Source of the DNA: Planctomycetaceae bacterium
Lineage (GTDB): Bacteria; Planctomycetota; Planctomycetia; Planctomycetales; Planctomycetaceae
Assembly (NCBI GenBank): GCA_021732845.1
Contig: JAKFUF010000035.1
Span: 1 to 64,000 of the forward strand
Reading direction: 5' to 3'
Length of the DNA stretch: 64,000 nucleotides
Position numbers and translations under genes: made by a program. The notes beneath the pieces were generated by a model, which had not been told where the DNA came from, searched no databases, and worked only from the letters and a program-made list of their open reading frames with translations. How positions within the stretch are numbered: position 1 is the first letter of the stretch; the number at the start of each line of letters is the position of its first letter. Positions 8,965-16,680 of the stretch are shown piece by piece.

Positions 8965-11900
8965 GTGCGGCTCCCAGTTTCAGCAGCCAGGTTCGACAAG
9001 TCCCCCGTTCCCGGCCGGATGCGGCTTTGCGTGTGGTCGTCCGAGCCGGCGTGCAGCACGTCGCGGGAAGAATTCGAATGCGACAGGAAACCGCTCGGGG
9101 CGGTGATCGTGAGCACTGTCTGGCGGCGGCGATGCCACAGAAATTGCTGCACCGTGGCAAACAGCATCGCCATCGTCGCGCCGGCGATCGCTGGTTGCAG
9201 CAGCACGGCGACCTCCGAGGGGAACCACAGCGCCGCGATGGACACCGCCAGGCCCAGAAAAATGACTGTCAACAGATGCCGCGTGGCTGGCCAGCGGAAC
9301 AGAAGCAGTGCCAGAAAGGCGCAAAAACCGAACCCCAGCACGACCACGCCGGTTCCGGTCATGGTGCGGAGCTGCATTTCGATCGGCGCTCCCAGGCGGC
9401 TGAAGACATACCGGTTCCGACCGTCATGATTGTTTTGCTTTTCTTCCGCGGGGATTTCGTCGGCCGGCGTCAGCACCGGGCCATCCTCGGCCTGCACCCA
9501 TTGGCGGAGTTCGTCGCGCGTCCGCGCGGGAACCCGCTGCCAGATGGGGAAGTTGAACTGCCATCGATACTCGCCGGCAAACCCCACCGGTTCAGAGAAC
9601 AGGTGCTGGTTTTGTGGCAGCGTCACCTCCCACAGGGTCTCGGTCGTCGAAAGTTCGGGAAACCGCGGGGCGGGCATCTGCAGTTTGTCGGTAAACCGAT
9701 GCAAAAGCTGCCCCTCCATGTGCCAGGTGACGGTCAGCAACTGGTCCTGGCTGCCGGTGCGGGGTGTCGCCCGTGGCTTGGATGTCGGCAGGTCCCATTC
9801 CATGATTTCATATTCATTGCCGCCGTTCGCCGCAATCCGTGGGACAACATTCAGCGGAGTGCCGTTCCACCACAGGTTTGTGACATTCATGCCGGGCAGG
9901 GTCGTCATTCGCAACAGTGCCCACCCTCCCGTAATGCGGTAATGGGCTGCCCCCTGGACCGTTCCCGAGGCATCAATGCCCGTTTGAATGAGGGTCTGCG
10001 AGATGACGCCTCCGCGCAGTGACGGATTGGAGGACGGGGTGAGGTTCAGGGTGATCTCATCGCATTGGTTGGAGCAGGTCCAGGCGACACCGCTTTCGTT
10101 TGCCGGCTGGCGAACCCAGTCCACACCTTGAATCGCGGCCTCGTGGCTGCCCGTCATCCACTCGCAGCGAATCTGCTGAAAGGGCGTGTCGACAAGATTC
10201 AACACCGGCAGCTTCACCGGCACCATTTCCGAACCAGTCAGCGGATCGTTCAATTCATAACGAACTTCCAGTTCAAACCGCCCCTGCCGCGGCTGGTCCA
10301 GCGGAAGCTGCACCAGCAACGAGGTGCCATCGGGGGACTTCACCCAGGTGGGTGTGAGATCGACCCGGGGTCCCGCCGGACGATTGGCATCAAAGGTGGA
10401 CGAATTCCGGCGGTCGGTGTTCCGCACCGAAAATTTGACATTGTTTTCCAAGTCAAGCTGGGGCAGGCCGCGCAGCCGCAACTGGGACAACCGATCATAG
10501 GCCACATCGAGTTGGATCTTCTGGCTGACCGACAGCCGGCCCCGGCCGGGTGACACGCGGAGTTCTGTTTGCGCTTTCACCTCCCGTTCATGCCGGGAGA
10601 TCTGCAGGGTCACATCTTTTTGGGGCGTGTCGATGCGGTACAGCATGGAGCGGTATTTTTGCCATTCCAGCGGAATCGAGAGGCGTGGTTTGGACCCGGA
10701 ATTCAAGAGCCGCAGCCCCGTTGTCGAGACGGCGGTCGTTTCCACCTCCAGATTGTCCGCCGAGGCGACATTGAACTCGGTGTGCGTCTGCCGGGCCACG
10801 ACGGAGGGCACTGCAAACGGAATGCTGGCCGCGGTCTGGCCGGCTGGCAGCGCGGGCAGCGTCCGCCGCGCGCGCAGATGCAGCACGAAATCGTCACGCG
10901 TTGGTTCGACCAGCCGGATCCGCCGGATCTGATCGCCTTCGTCGATCACCTCCTCGACCAGATTTGGCGGGTCGAACTGCTCTGAGACCCAATGGTCGGA
11001 CTTCCAGTTCGGCCAGTTGAGCTGCACCTCCGAAATGCTGCCGCGGTATACGTGAAACCGGTAGGTGGCATCGAGTTCCAGGCCATCGCCGGTACACAGC
11101 AGATGCACCTGTGGCTCAACGCTCACATTCGGTTCAATCCGCTGCAGATTCAACGCCAGCCGAAACGGCTGGTCGAGGATGCGAAAGGCAGAGCTGATCT
11201 GTGGCTGCCGCAGCCCGACCGGCAGCGCGGCCAGTGTCTGCTGTTCGACTGAGCGCTGCCCTTCGGGAAGGCGCGTCGCCAGAAAATCGCCGATGACCGC
11301 CACGGCGATGAAGCCGGTATGGATCTGCGCCCGGTCGACGGAAAAGCCTTCAATCGAAATTGGCTTGCCCTGCCCGGCAATTTTTCGCCCTACGGTCCAT
11401 TTGAGTTCCACCGGGCCGGAGGTCGGCTGCTTGAGCCTCACGGTCAGCATCAACGGGTTGGCGGCATCGCTTTGGATGTCCGTGTAGTCCTGGCCGTCGA
11501 CCCGCAGTCGCTGGAAGAGAAATTCGGGCGGCAGTGTGACCTTCAAGTTGTTGAATGAGCCTCGCAGGGCCTTGACGGTCTGCGTGGCCTCGAGCGTCAG
11601 CGACTCGCCTTCGACGAGTGTCGCCAAAATCATGGTGGTCGATTCCAGGCTGGCGACGACCGAGGACACTTCCGGTTGAAGCTGCCAGCTCAAGTCCAGC
11701 CGCCGCCCCAAACCAAACACCTCGACCTCGGTTCCCTTGTCGACGGATTTGACGGTCAGCGTCGATTTTTCGGCGGTGCGGGGCACAACTCCCGGTTGCG
11801 GCACGGTCAGCTTCAAGGAACTGACCGCCGTGGCCGGCAGCGAAAGCTGAAACCTGCGGTTCAGCGGAGCCTTGCGGATCGGCACGCTGATCTCCAATTG

Positions 11901-12467
11901 CAGGGAGTGATTGCCCACCCCCTGAAACCACCAGGCATAACCTTGTTCGGCGGTGTAGTTGTCCGCCACCTGCTGGCCAGATGCAGGCTTGTTTGTCGCC
12001 TGGTCTGCCGCAGCCGCAAATTCATACTGGGGCTCGCGCAACAGAAATGCTTCCGGCATCTGCAGGGGCACGCGCACCCAGTCGTTGACGTGGGTCTGCA
12101 CGCGCAGCTTCACGGTGAACTGCACGCGCTCGTCGTCGCAGGTGCCGGTGAACGACAGGCTGCTGACACTGTAAGCCGCCGGGGCCTGTGCCTTGGGGGC
12201 CTGCTGCGTCTTCAAAAATTCCAGATATTCACGCAGGGTGCCATTGACCAGCACTGGAACATATTTTCCCTCTGGCCCCGGAAGATAAATAATATCGCCA
12301 GTACCCTCACGTGGCAGGGGTGCCGGCACAGGTTCCACCGGTTTGGCCGGCATCGGATCTTGCGCTCGCACCGAAACCACCAGGACGCACGCGATGAGCA
12401 CAACCGCAAGCTGGCGCGATATCGCAGCCACGGTTCGCGCGAATCGAGTTGGCAGCTCATGCGGCAT
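8961..12467 (-). CDS. Large exported protein (1168 aa), paralogue-like to its 2302-aa neighbour
   Basis: The frame is open further upstream (to 13007), but ATG 12467 gives a convincing signal peptide: basic start MPHELPTRFAR, hydrophobic core at ~20-33, cleavage near VRA-QD. AGGAT lies about 7 nt upstream. The mature part begins with a Pro-rich linker and a short DIIYLPGPEGKYVPV segment, continues for ~1000 residues of beta-type sequence, and ends in hydrophobic helices (~1040-1110) with a ~60-residue polar tail. Its order (signal, FVP/YVP motif, beta modules, terminal TM cluster) matches each half of the downstream 2302-aa protein, with which it overlaps by 4 nt. It is the first gene of a three-gene operon. 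Its function is unknown; an anchored cell-surface protein is likely. Confidence 0.7.
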   Translation of the reverse strand: MPHELPTRFARTVAAISRQLAVVLIACVLVVSVRAQDPMPAKPVEPVPAPLPREGTGDIIYLPGPEGKYVPVLVNGTLREYLEFLKTQQAPKAQAPAAYSVSSLSFTGTCDDERVQFTVKLRVQTHVNDWVRVPLQMPEAFLLREPQYEFAAAADQATNKPASGQQVADNYTAEQGYAWWFQGVGNHSLQLEISVPIRKAPLNRRFQLSLPATAVSSLKLTVPQPGVVPRTAEKSTLTVKSVDKGTEVEVFGLGRRLDLSWQLQPEVSSVVASLESTTMILATLVEGESLTLEATQTVKALRGSFNNLKVTLPPEFLFQRLRVDGQDYTDIQSDAANPLMLTVRLKQPTSGPVELKWTVGRKIAGQGKPISIEGFSVDRAQIHTGFIAVAVIGDFLATRLPEGQRSVEQQTLAALPVGLRQPQISSAFRILDQPFRLALNLQRIEPNVSVEPQVHLLCTGDGLELDATYRFHVYRGSISEVQLNWPNWKSDHWVSEQFDPPNLVEEVIDEGDQIRRIRLVEPTRDDFVLHLRARRTLPALPAGQTAASIPFAVPSVVARQTHTEFNVASADNLEVETTAVSTTGLRLLNSGSKPRLSIPLEWQKYRSMLYRIDTPQKDVTLQISRHEREVKAQTELRVSPGRGRLSVSQKIQLDVAYDRLSQLRLRGLPQLDLENNVKFSVRNTDRRNSSTFDANRPAGPRVDLTPTWVKSPDGTSLLVQLPLDQPRQGRFELEVRYELNDPLTGSEMVPVKLPVLNLVDTPFQQIRCEWMTGSHEAAIQGVDWVRQPANESGVAWTCSNQCDEITLNLTPSSNPSLRGGVISQTLIQTGIDASGTVQGAAHYRITGGWALLRMTTLPGMNVTNLWWNGTPLNVVPRIAANGGNEYEIMEWDLPTSKPRATPRTGSQDQLLTVTWHMEGQLLHRFTDKLQMPAPRFPELSTTETLWEVTLPQNQHLFSEPVGFAGEYRWQFNFPIWQRVPARTRDELRQWVQAEDGPVLTPADEIPAEEKQNNHDGRNRYVFSRLGAPIEMQLRTMTGTGVVVLGFGFCAFLALLLFRWPATRHLLTVIFLGLAVSIAALWFPSEVAVLLQPAIAGATMAMLFATVQQFLWHRRRQTVLTITAPSGFLSHSNSSRDVLHAGSDDHTQSRIRPGTGDLSNLAAETGSRT

Positions 12468-12924
12468 TGAGACATCCTGCAGGCCTGGGCGTAGAACACC
12501 GCCCATGAGATAGGAACAGCGGCCCGCACTCCATGATAGCTCGTGCAGCCTGTCGCCGGAAACAAAAAAGGGAAAAGCAGACTCAGGACGGGCCGTACGG
12601 GCGGCATTTGCATTTCGCAACTTGTTTGCTGGCAATGCGAATCGCAATTTCAGTGCGGCCATCAGGCAGCCGGCTGCAGCGGTGATCGGCGCGGCGAATC
12701 CCTCTGCCTGAGTACGTCGCGACTTGTGGCAAATCTCACGGTCATGACCTGTGGAGGTGATAGGAAACACCTCCACGAGCACTTTGAACATCTCCACGGA
12801 AAGCTTGCAGCCGGGTTTCCATGGTGCCTGCGGGATTGGGCGGAGAGCGGGACCAGTCCGCTGGGATCCAATACCTCCAACTGACACAGGAAGGTCAATT
12901 ATGAAGTTTGAGCCTGCAGCCGCT
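12468..12924. other. Intergenic region with nested palindromes
   Basis: This 457-nt gap on the minus strand lies between the 98-aa gene and the giant-protein operon and should hold the operon promoter. I see no convincing gene in it. It carries two adjacent inverted repeats (12740-12749 and 12751-12776, listed separately). I could not place a confident -35/-10 pair. Confidence 0.5.
12740..12776. promoter_or_regulatory. Two adjacent palindromes: possible terminator or operator
   Basis: GGTCATGACC (12740-12749) is a perfect 10-bp palindrome. Next to it GTGGAGGTG (12751-12759) pairs perfectly with CACCTCCAC (12768-12776) across an 8-nt loop. The pair lies about 150 nt after the 98-aa gene and about 275 nt before the giant-protein start, so it could end the first unit or regulate the second. 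There is no T-run after it on the minus strand, which argues against a classic intrinsic terminator. Confidence 0.35.
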
Positions 12925-13221
12925 TCAATGAAGCTGTTTCTTAATCCGCTTTCCGGGCAAAGGGAATTCTTTATCTCGCAGCGCGATGTACTTCGCAATC
13001 TGATCATCGGTTGGAGTTTTCCCCGACAACTCCGCAGCGAGTTGCAAGGGCTCAGTGTGATAGAACAGTAACTGTTCCTCAGGCGGAGATTCGTGAATAA
13101 GTTTCTTCAGCCGGTCCATTCTGCTGGTGTGCGCGCCACCGAAAATATCTTGGACAACCAGACGGACCAGACTCCAATATTTTTTAGCGTCGACATCGTC
13201 GACCGATGATATGCTCGGCAT
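12925..13221 (-). CDS. 98-aa hypothetical protein, partner of the DUF3990 protein
   Basis: Soluble, charged and mostly helical 98-residue protein (SVDDVDAKKYWSLVRLVV near the start, then TDDQIAKYIALRDKEF near the end, and a basic tail). It has no TM helix or signal. It starts 10 nt after the stop of the DUF3990 gene and is surely co-transcribed with it. Small helical proteins next to DUF3990 genes are natural antitoxin or immunity candidates, but I do not recognise DUF3791, the partner usually found beside DUF3990, in this sequence. The start codon touches a TTTTGAT-ccg-ATCAAAA palindrome, which could control its translation. Confidence 0.6.
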   Translation of the reverse strand: MPSISSVDDVDAKKYWSLVRLVVQDIFGGAHTSRMDRLKKLIHESPPEEQLLFYHTEPLQLAAELSGKTPTDDQIAKYIALRDKEFPLPGKRIKKQLH

Positions 13222-13237
13222 TTTGATCCGATCAAAA
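13221..13237. promoter_or_regulatory. Palindrome at the DUF3990 / 98-aa gene junction
   Basis: TTTTGAT (13221-13227) and ATCAAAA (13231-13237) form a perfect 7-bp inverted repeat around CCG. It spans the DUF3990 stop codon and reaches the first base of the next start codon. In mRNA the hairpin would cover the ribosome-binding region of the 98-aa gene; as DNA it could be an operator. Its role is inference. Confidence 0.35.
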
Positions 13238-13765
13238 AGTCGGGGAACCGTTTTGTGCAGTCGGCACGGGAAGAATTCCGAGTGCGTGTTGGGTATGAAA
13301 ACTTACCTGATCGCAGTCATTCACGATCAATGTCTGCGGCCACAACGTAACAAGCCCGTAGATCACATCGTAATCGGATGTGCCATTAAATAAGTGTGGC
13401 TTATTCCCGTTTCTACAATATCGCACGAAGCTCCAAAAATCACCGGCAGCGGTCCCCTCTCTGACGAACGACATGGAGTGCATGTATGCCAAGTCATCTC
13501 GGTCAACCTTGAACGAAAGCACGACCGCACAGGTTGGATACGGTCCGTTCTTCTTCTGACTCCCACGTTTATATCGCAAGTTTGCCCAACTTTTGGCCTG
13601 CGAGAGTCGGGTAGTGGTGTAAAATCCTAGGCCGAAGTCTGTGTTGGGGCGACAACGCGCCAAAGAGATGCCATGATTCATAGGGTTGCCTGGCTTTGAA
13701 ATGGCAGCCGCAGCAATATCGTCGGTACCGTGATAAAGCGTGATCCTGCCGTTCGTCCATGCCAC
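13232..13765 (-). CDS. DUF3990-family protein (ADP-ribosyltransferase fold)
   Basis: 177-aa soluble protein. The frame extends upstream to 13837, but GTG 13765 is preferred: AGGTG sits 7 nt before it and the conserved domain starts at once. It shows the DUF3990 signature: ITLYHGTDD with H12, then TDFGLGFYTTTRLSQAKSWA, then FWSFVRYC, SDYDVIYG and a terminal DQVSFHTQHAL. DUF3990 belongs to the ADP-ribosyltransferase clan. The His (YHG), Tyr (GFYTT) and Gln (DQVSFHT) occupy the places of the H-Y-[EQ] triad, so NAD-dependent modification of a target is a fair inference, as is a toxin role. The 98-aa gene follows at 10 nt. Base composition is a little more AT-rich than its neighbours, which fits recent acquisition. 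Confidence 0.75.
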   Translation of the reverse strand: MAWTNGRITLYHGTDDIAAAAISKPGNPMNHGISLARCRPNTDFGLGFYTTTRLSQAKSWANLRYKRGSQKKNGPYPTCAVVLSFKVDRDDLAYMHSMSFVREGTAAGDFWSFVRYCRNGNKPHLFNGTSDYDVIYGLVTLWPQTLIVNDCDQVSFHTQHALGILPVPTAQNGSPTF

Positions 13766-14062
13766 GGTGTTACACCTTCGGATTTTCGCTTGACTGAGTG
13801 TGTGAGATACCGCAACCGCTTTGGTGCCGCAGCGCATCTAATCTCGGTTCAAAGACCCATTTTACCCAAACACCTTCCGGAAATCAGCACCAGTCTTGGG
13901 TGGACAGCGGGCTTGGCGAGTCATCCAAGGCTGACCGGGCAGTGCGAGACTCGCTGTTCGCTCGGCGGCGGGAGTCGCGCGATGGCCGGGCTCTGCTCGC
14001 TTCGCTCAGCGCCAACTGGAATGGAATCGGTTCCGGCAGGTCCGCGCCCGTCGTGGCGGCGA

Positions 14063-15409
14063 CTATCCGTGTTGCCGCGTAATCCGGGCGGACAACGCCT
14101 CCAGCACATCGTGATCACCCGGATAGCGGGCGGGCAGGCACTTGCGCAGGGGCAGCGGGACTTCATCCATCCGGTAGGCCGTGCCGGCCAGATGCACGCC
14201 ATACACCGCGGTCGTGAAGCGGACGGTGGGAATTCCAAAGGAGGGCAGCGTGGGATAGTCGAGGGCGATGGTGGGAAGCTGTGCCAACTGCCGCCGCGAG
14301 GCGTCCTTGAATTTTGACACCCCTTCGCTGCCGACCAGCAGGCACGCGTCGACTTCACGATTTTCCAGCAGATTTGCCGCTGAATATTCGCCAGGATTGT
14401 AGCGCGGGTAGCCCCGCGCCAGGTTGACGCTGAACGGGTAACCCGTCTGCCACGCCAGCATCAGGTCGGCCCCGGTGACGTCGCCATAGACCCGCATTCG
14501 CCGCGCATAAAACCGGGTGTGGTCATTGAGTTCGCGGACCAGCCGCAGCAGGGCTTCGACGTGGACGTGGCCAGACCGGTCATCGACCGGGCGCTCTTTG
14601 CCGGCGTCCGCGACTTCACCGACAGGCCGCACCGGACTGGGACGACTGAGCCCCAGCCCGAAAAAGGCGATGCCAAATTTGCAGCGTTTCATCCGCGCCG
14701 CCAGATCGCGCAGTTGGTCCAAAGGCGCGCCGAGCACAGTACCAGGGACCGGCTCCTCGCCGCGCACCAGGCAGCGCAGCGTCCATAGGGCTTCGAAGTC
14801 CCGGCCGGGTTCCACCTGCAAAAAGATATCGGCTTGGGCACTGGTCGCTGTCGGCTTGATGTCCACCACCACGAGCGTCCGTCCAACTCGCCCGTTGGGA
14901 ATGAACTCGCCGCGTGGCTCAATCGCGTACCGTTCCATGTGCCGCGGATGGCTCTCCACGGGGTTCGACCCCCAGTAGATCACGAGGTCCGCCCGGTTCT
15001 TGACCTCCCCCAGCGTGCAGGTCTGCTCTCCCACATCCTGCACCGCCATCACCGAGTGCGAATGGCACAGCGAGGCGGTGGTGTCGATCACCGCGCCGAT
15101 CTGGTCCGCCAGGGCCGCAGCCGCGCGCTGGCCCAGGCTGCAACTGCGTGACAGGCCATAAATCAGCGGAGCCTGAGCCGCATGGAGAATTTCCGCCGCC
15201 CGGTCCAGGGCGGCCTCGTAGCTGACTGGCCGGCCCTCAATCGAAGCCACGGGAGGCGACGACGAATCCTGTCCGAGGAGCCACGGTTCCGAGAGGGCGC
15301 AGCTTCCCTCGGCGCGGGTGATCCTGCCGTTGGAGACGGTCAGTTTCAGGTCATCGCACAGGCAGCCACAGACGGTGCAGGCCATGTTCTCAAAGTGCTG
15401 CTCCATCAT
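14063..15409 (-). CDS. fhcB: Formylmethanofuran dehydrogenase subunit B (FhcB/FwdB family)
   Basis: 448-aa member of the molybdopterin-oxidoreductase-like B subunit of formylmethanofuran dehydrogenase. The N-terminus carries the Cys cluster [12 protein letters not shown] (C11, C14, C16, C18) expected for an Fe-S site. Further motifs are [31 protein letters not shown] and [15 protein letters not shown]. In bacterial H4MPT pathways the Fhc complex hydrolyses or transfers formyl groups on methanofuran instead of oxidising them. The ATG overlaps the stop of the upstream acyltransferase-like gene by 4 nt (ATGA), so the two are coupled. The partner genes fhcA, fhcC and fhcD are not in the window; a dispersed fhcB is plausible for planctomycetes. 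Confidence 0.9.
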   Translation of the reverse strand: MMEQHFENMACTVCGCLCDDLKLTVSNGRITRAEGSCALSEPWLLGQDSSSPPVASIEGRPVSYEAALDRAAEILHAAQAPLIYGLSRSCSLGQRAAAALADQIGAVIDTTASLCHSHSVMAVQDVGEQTCTLGEVKNRADLVIYWGSNPVESHPRHMERYAIEPRGEFIPNGRVGRTLVVVDIKPTATSAQADIFLQVEPGRDFEALWTLRCLVRGEEPVPGTVLGAPLDQLRDLAARMKRCKFGIAFFGLGLSRPSPVRPVGEVADAGKERPVDDRSGHVHVEALLRLVRELNDHTRFYARRMRVYGDVTGADLMLAWQTGYPFSVNLARGYPRYNPGEYSAANLLENREVDACLLVGSEGVSKFKDASRRQLAQLPTIALDYPTLPSFGIPTVRFTTAVYGVHLAGTAYRMDEVPLPLRKCLPARYPGDHDVLEALSARITRQHG

Positions 15410-16632
15410 GCTCCCGCCATTTTCCGCAGCAGCGGTTCGTCAATCAGCACCCCTTTGGGAACCTGCTTGATCGCCTCCAGGACCCGCAGCACCTGTTCAT
15501 CGCTGGCGGGCAGCCCCAGTTCTTCCAGGCGGTGAGCCACCGCGCGGCGGCCGCTGTGGCGGCCGAGCACAAACTCCACGCCCTTGGCCCCCACCAGTTC
15601 CGGCCGAAAGGGCAGGTATGTGTCAATGTTCTTCAACAGCCCGTCCTGATGAATGCCGGCTTCCGTGGCAAAAATCGTCCGTCCGCTGATCGGCTTGTTG
15701 GGTGCCATTCGCACCCCCGTCAGTTCCGCCACCAGGTGGCTCAGACCAACCAGCTTCGTCGTGTCGATTTTCGCGGACCGTCCGTACTGGTCGGCATGGA
15801 GATGCAGCGCCGTCGCCACCTCTTCGAAACAGGCGTTCCCCGCCCGCTCGCCGATGCCATTGACCGTACATTGAACGACATTCACCCCCTCGTCAATGCA
15901 CGCCAGCGTGTTGGCCACCGCCAGCCCCAGGTCGTTGTGAAAGTGAACCGCCAGCAGCGCCCTGTTGAGATTCGGCACCGAGTCCTGGATATGCCGGATG
16001 AAGTCGCGGGCCTTCTCTGGTGTCAGCAGGCCGACCGTGTCGGGAAACCCAATCGTGGTCGCGCCGGCATCAATGGCCGTTTGATAGAGTTCCGTGAGGT
16101 AGTCGCGCTCGGTGCGGCTGGCGTCTTCTGGACTGAAGGCCACAATCTCGAACCGTTCCGCGGCGTAAGCCACGCTGTCGGCCACCAATTTGCGGATCTC
16201 ATCGCGGGTTTTCTGCAGCTTGAATTCCCGATGCAGCGGGCTCGTGCCAACAAACAGGCTGACGCCGCGCTTGTGGTCGGGATTGCCCTGCAGCGCCTCG
16301 ACGGCGGCATCAATGTCGCCCGGCAGCGTCCGGCACAGGGCGGTCAGCACCGGCCCGCGCACCTTGCCCACCATCTGCTGAATCGCGTGAATCTCCTGTG
16401 GAGACGATGCCGGAAACCCCGCATCCAGCGAATGCACCCCCGCCGCCTCCAGCGCCAGCGCGATGCGCAGCTTGTCCTCCGGCTCCAGCGTCGCCCCCGG
16501 CATCTGCTCACCGTCGCGCAGCGTTGTGTCACTGAACAGCACAACCCCGCTGCTGCGGTGATGCCGGATGATCGCCTGCTTGACCACGCCGGTCACCTGC
16601 TTTTTGACACGGCGAAAGAAACCGAACGGCAT
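15406..16632 (-). CDS. 2-isopropylmalate / homocitrate synthase family protein (short form)
   Basis: 408-aa HMGL-like acyl-CoA condensing enzyme. After a basic 30-residue N-terminal extension come the active-site motif [13 protein letters not shown] (R39, D40), [12 protein letters not shown] with metal ligands H230 and H232, [10 protein letters not shown], and RHSGRRAV near the end. It lacks the ~100-residue C-terminal regulatory domain of classical LeuA, so it is more like NifV/AksA or the short LeuA-like enzymes. The substrate cannot be read from sequence. Overlap with fhcB by 4 nt suggests a role linked to the C1 pathway or its cofactors instead of leucine supply, but this is inference; ordinary leucine synthesis remains possible. 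Confidence 0.8.
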   Translation of the reverse strand: MPFGFFRRVKKQVTGVVKQAIIRHHRSSGVVLFSDTTLRDGEQMPGATLEPEDKLRIALALEAAGVHSLDAGFPASSPQEIHAIQQMVGKVRGPVLTALCRTLPGDIDAAVEALQGNPDHKRGVSLFVGTSPLHREFKLQKTRDEIRKLVADSVAYAAERFEIVAFSPEDASRTERDYLTELYQTAIDAGATTIGFPDTVGLLTPEKARDFIRHIQDSVPNLNRALLAVHFHNDLGLAVANTLACIDEGVNVVQCTVNGIGERAGNACFEEVATALHLHADQYGRSAKIDTTKLVGLSHLVAELTGVRMAPNKPISGRTIFATEAGIHQDGLLKNIDTYLPFRPELVGAKGVEFVLGRHSGRRAVAHRLEELGLPASDEQVLRVLEAIKQVPKGVLIDEPLLRKMAGA

Positions 16633-16680
16633 GGTGCAGACGAAATCCCAATGACCAATGTCACAATGACCAAATTAGAG

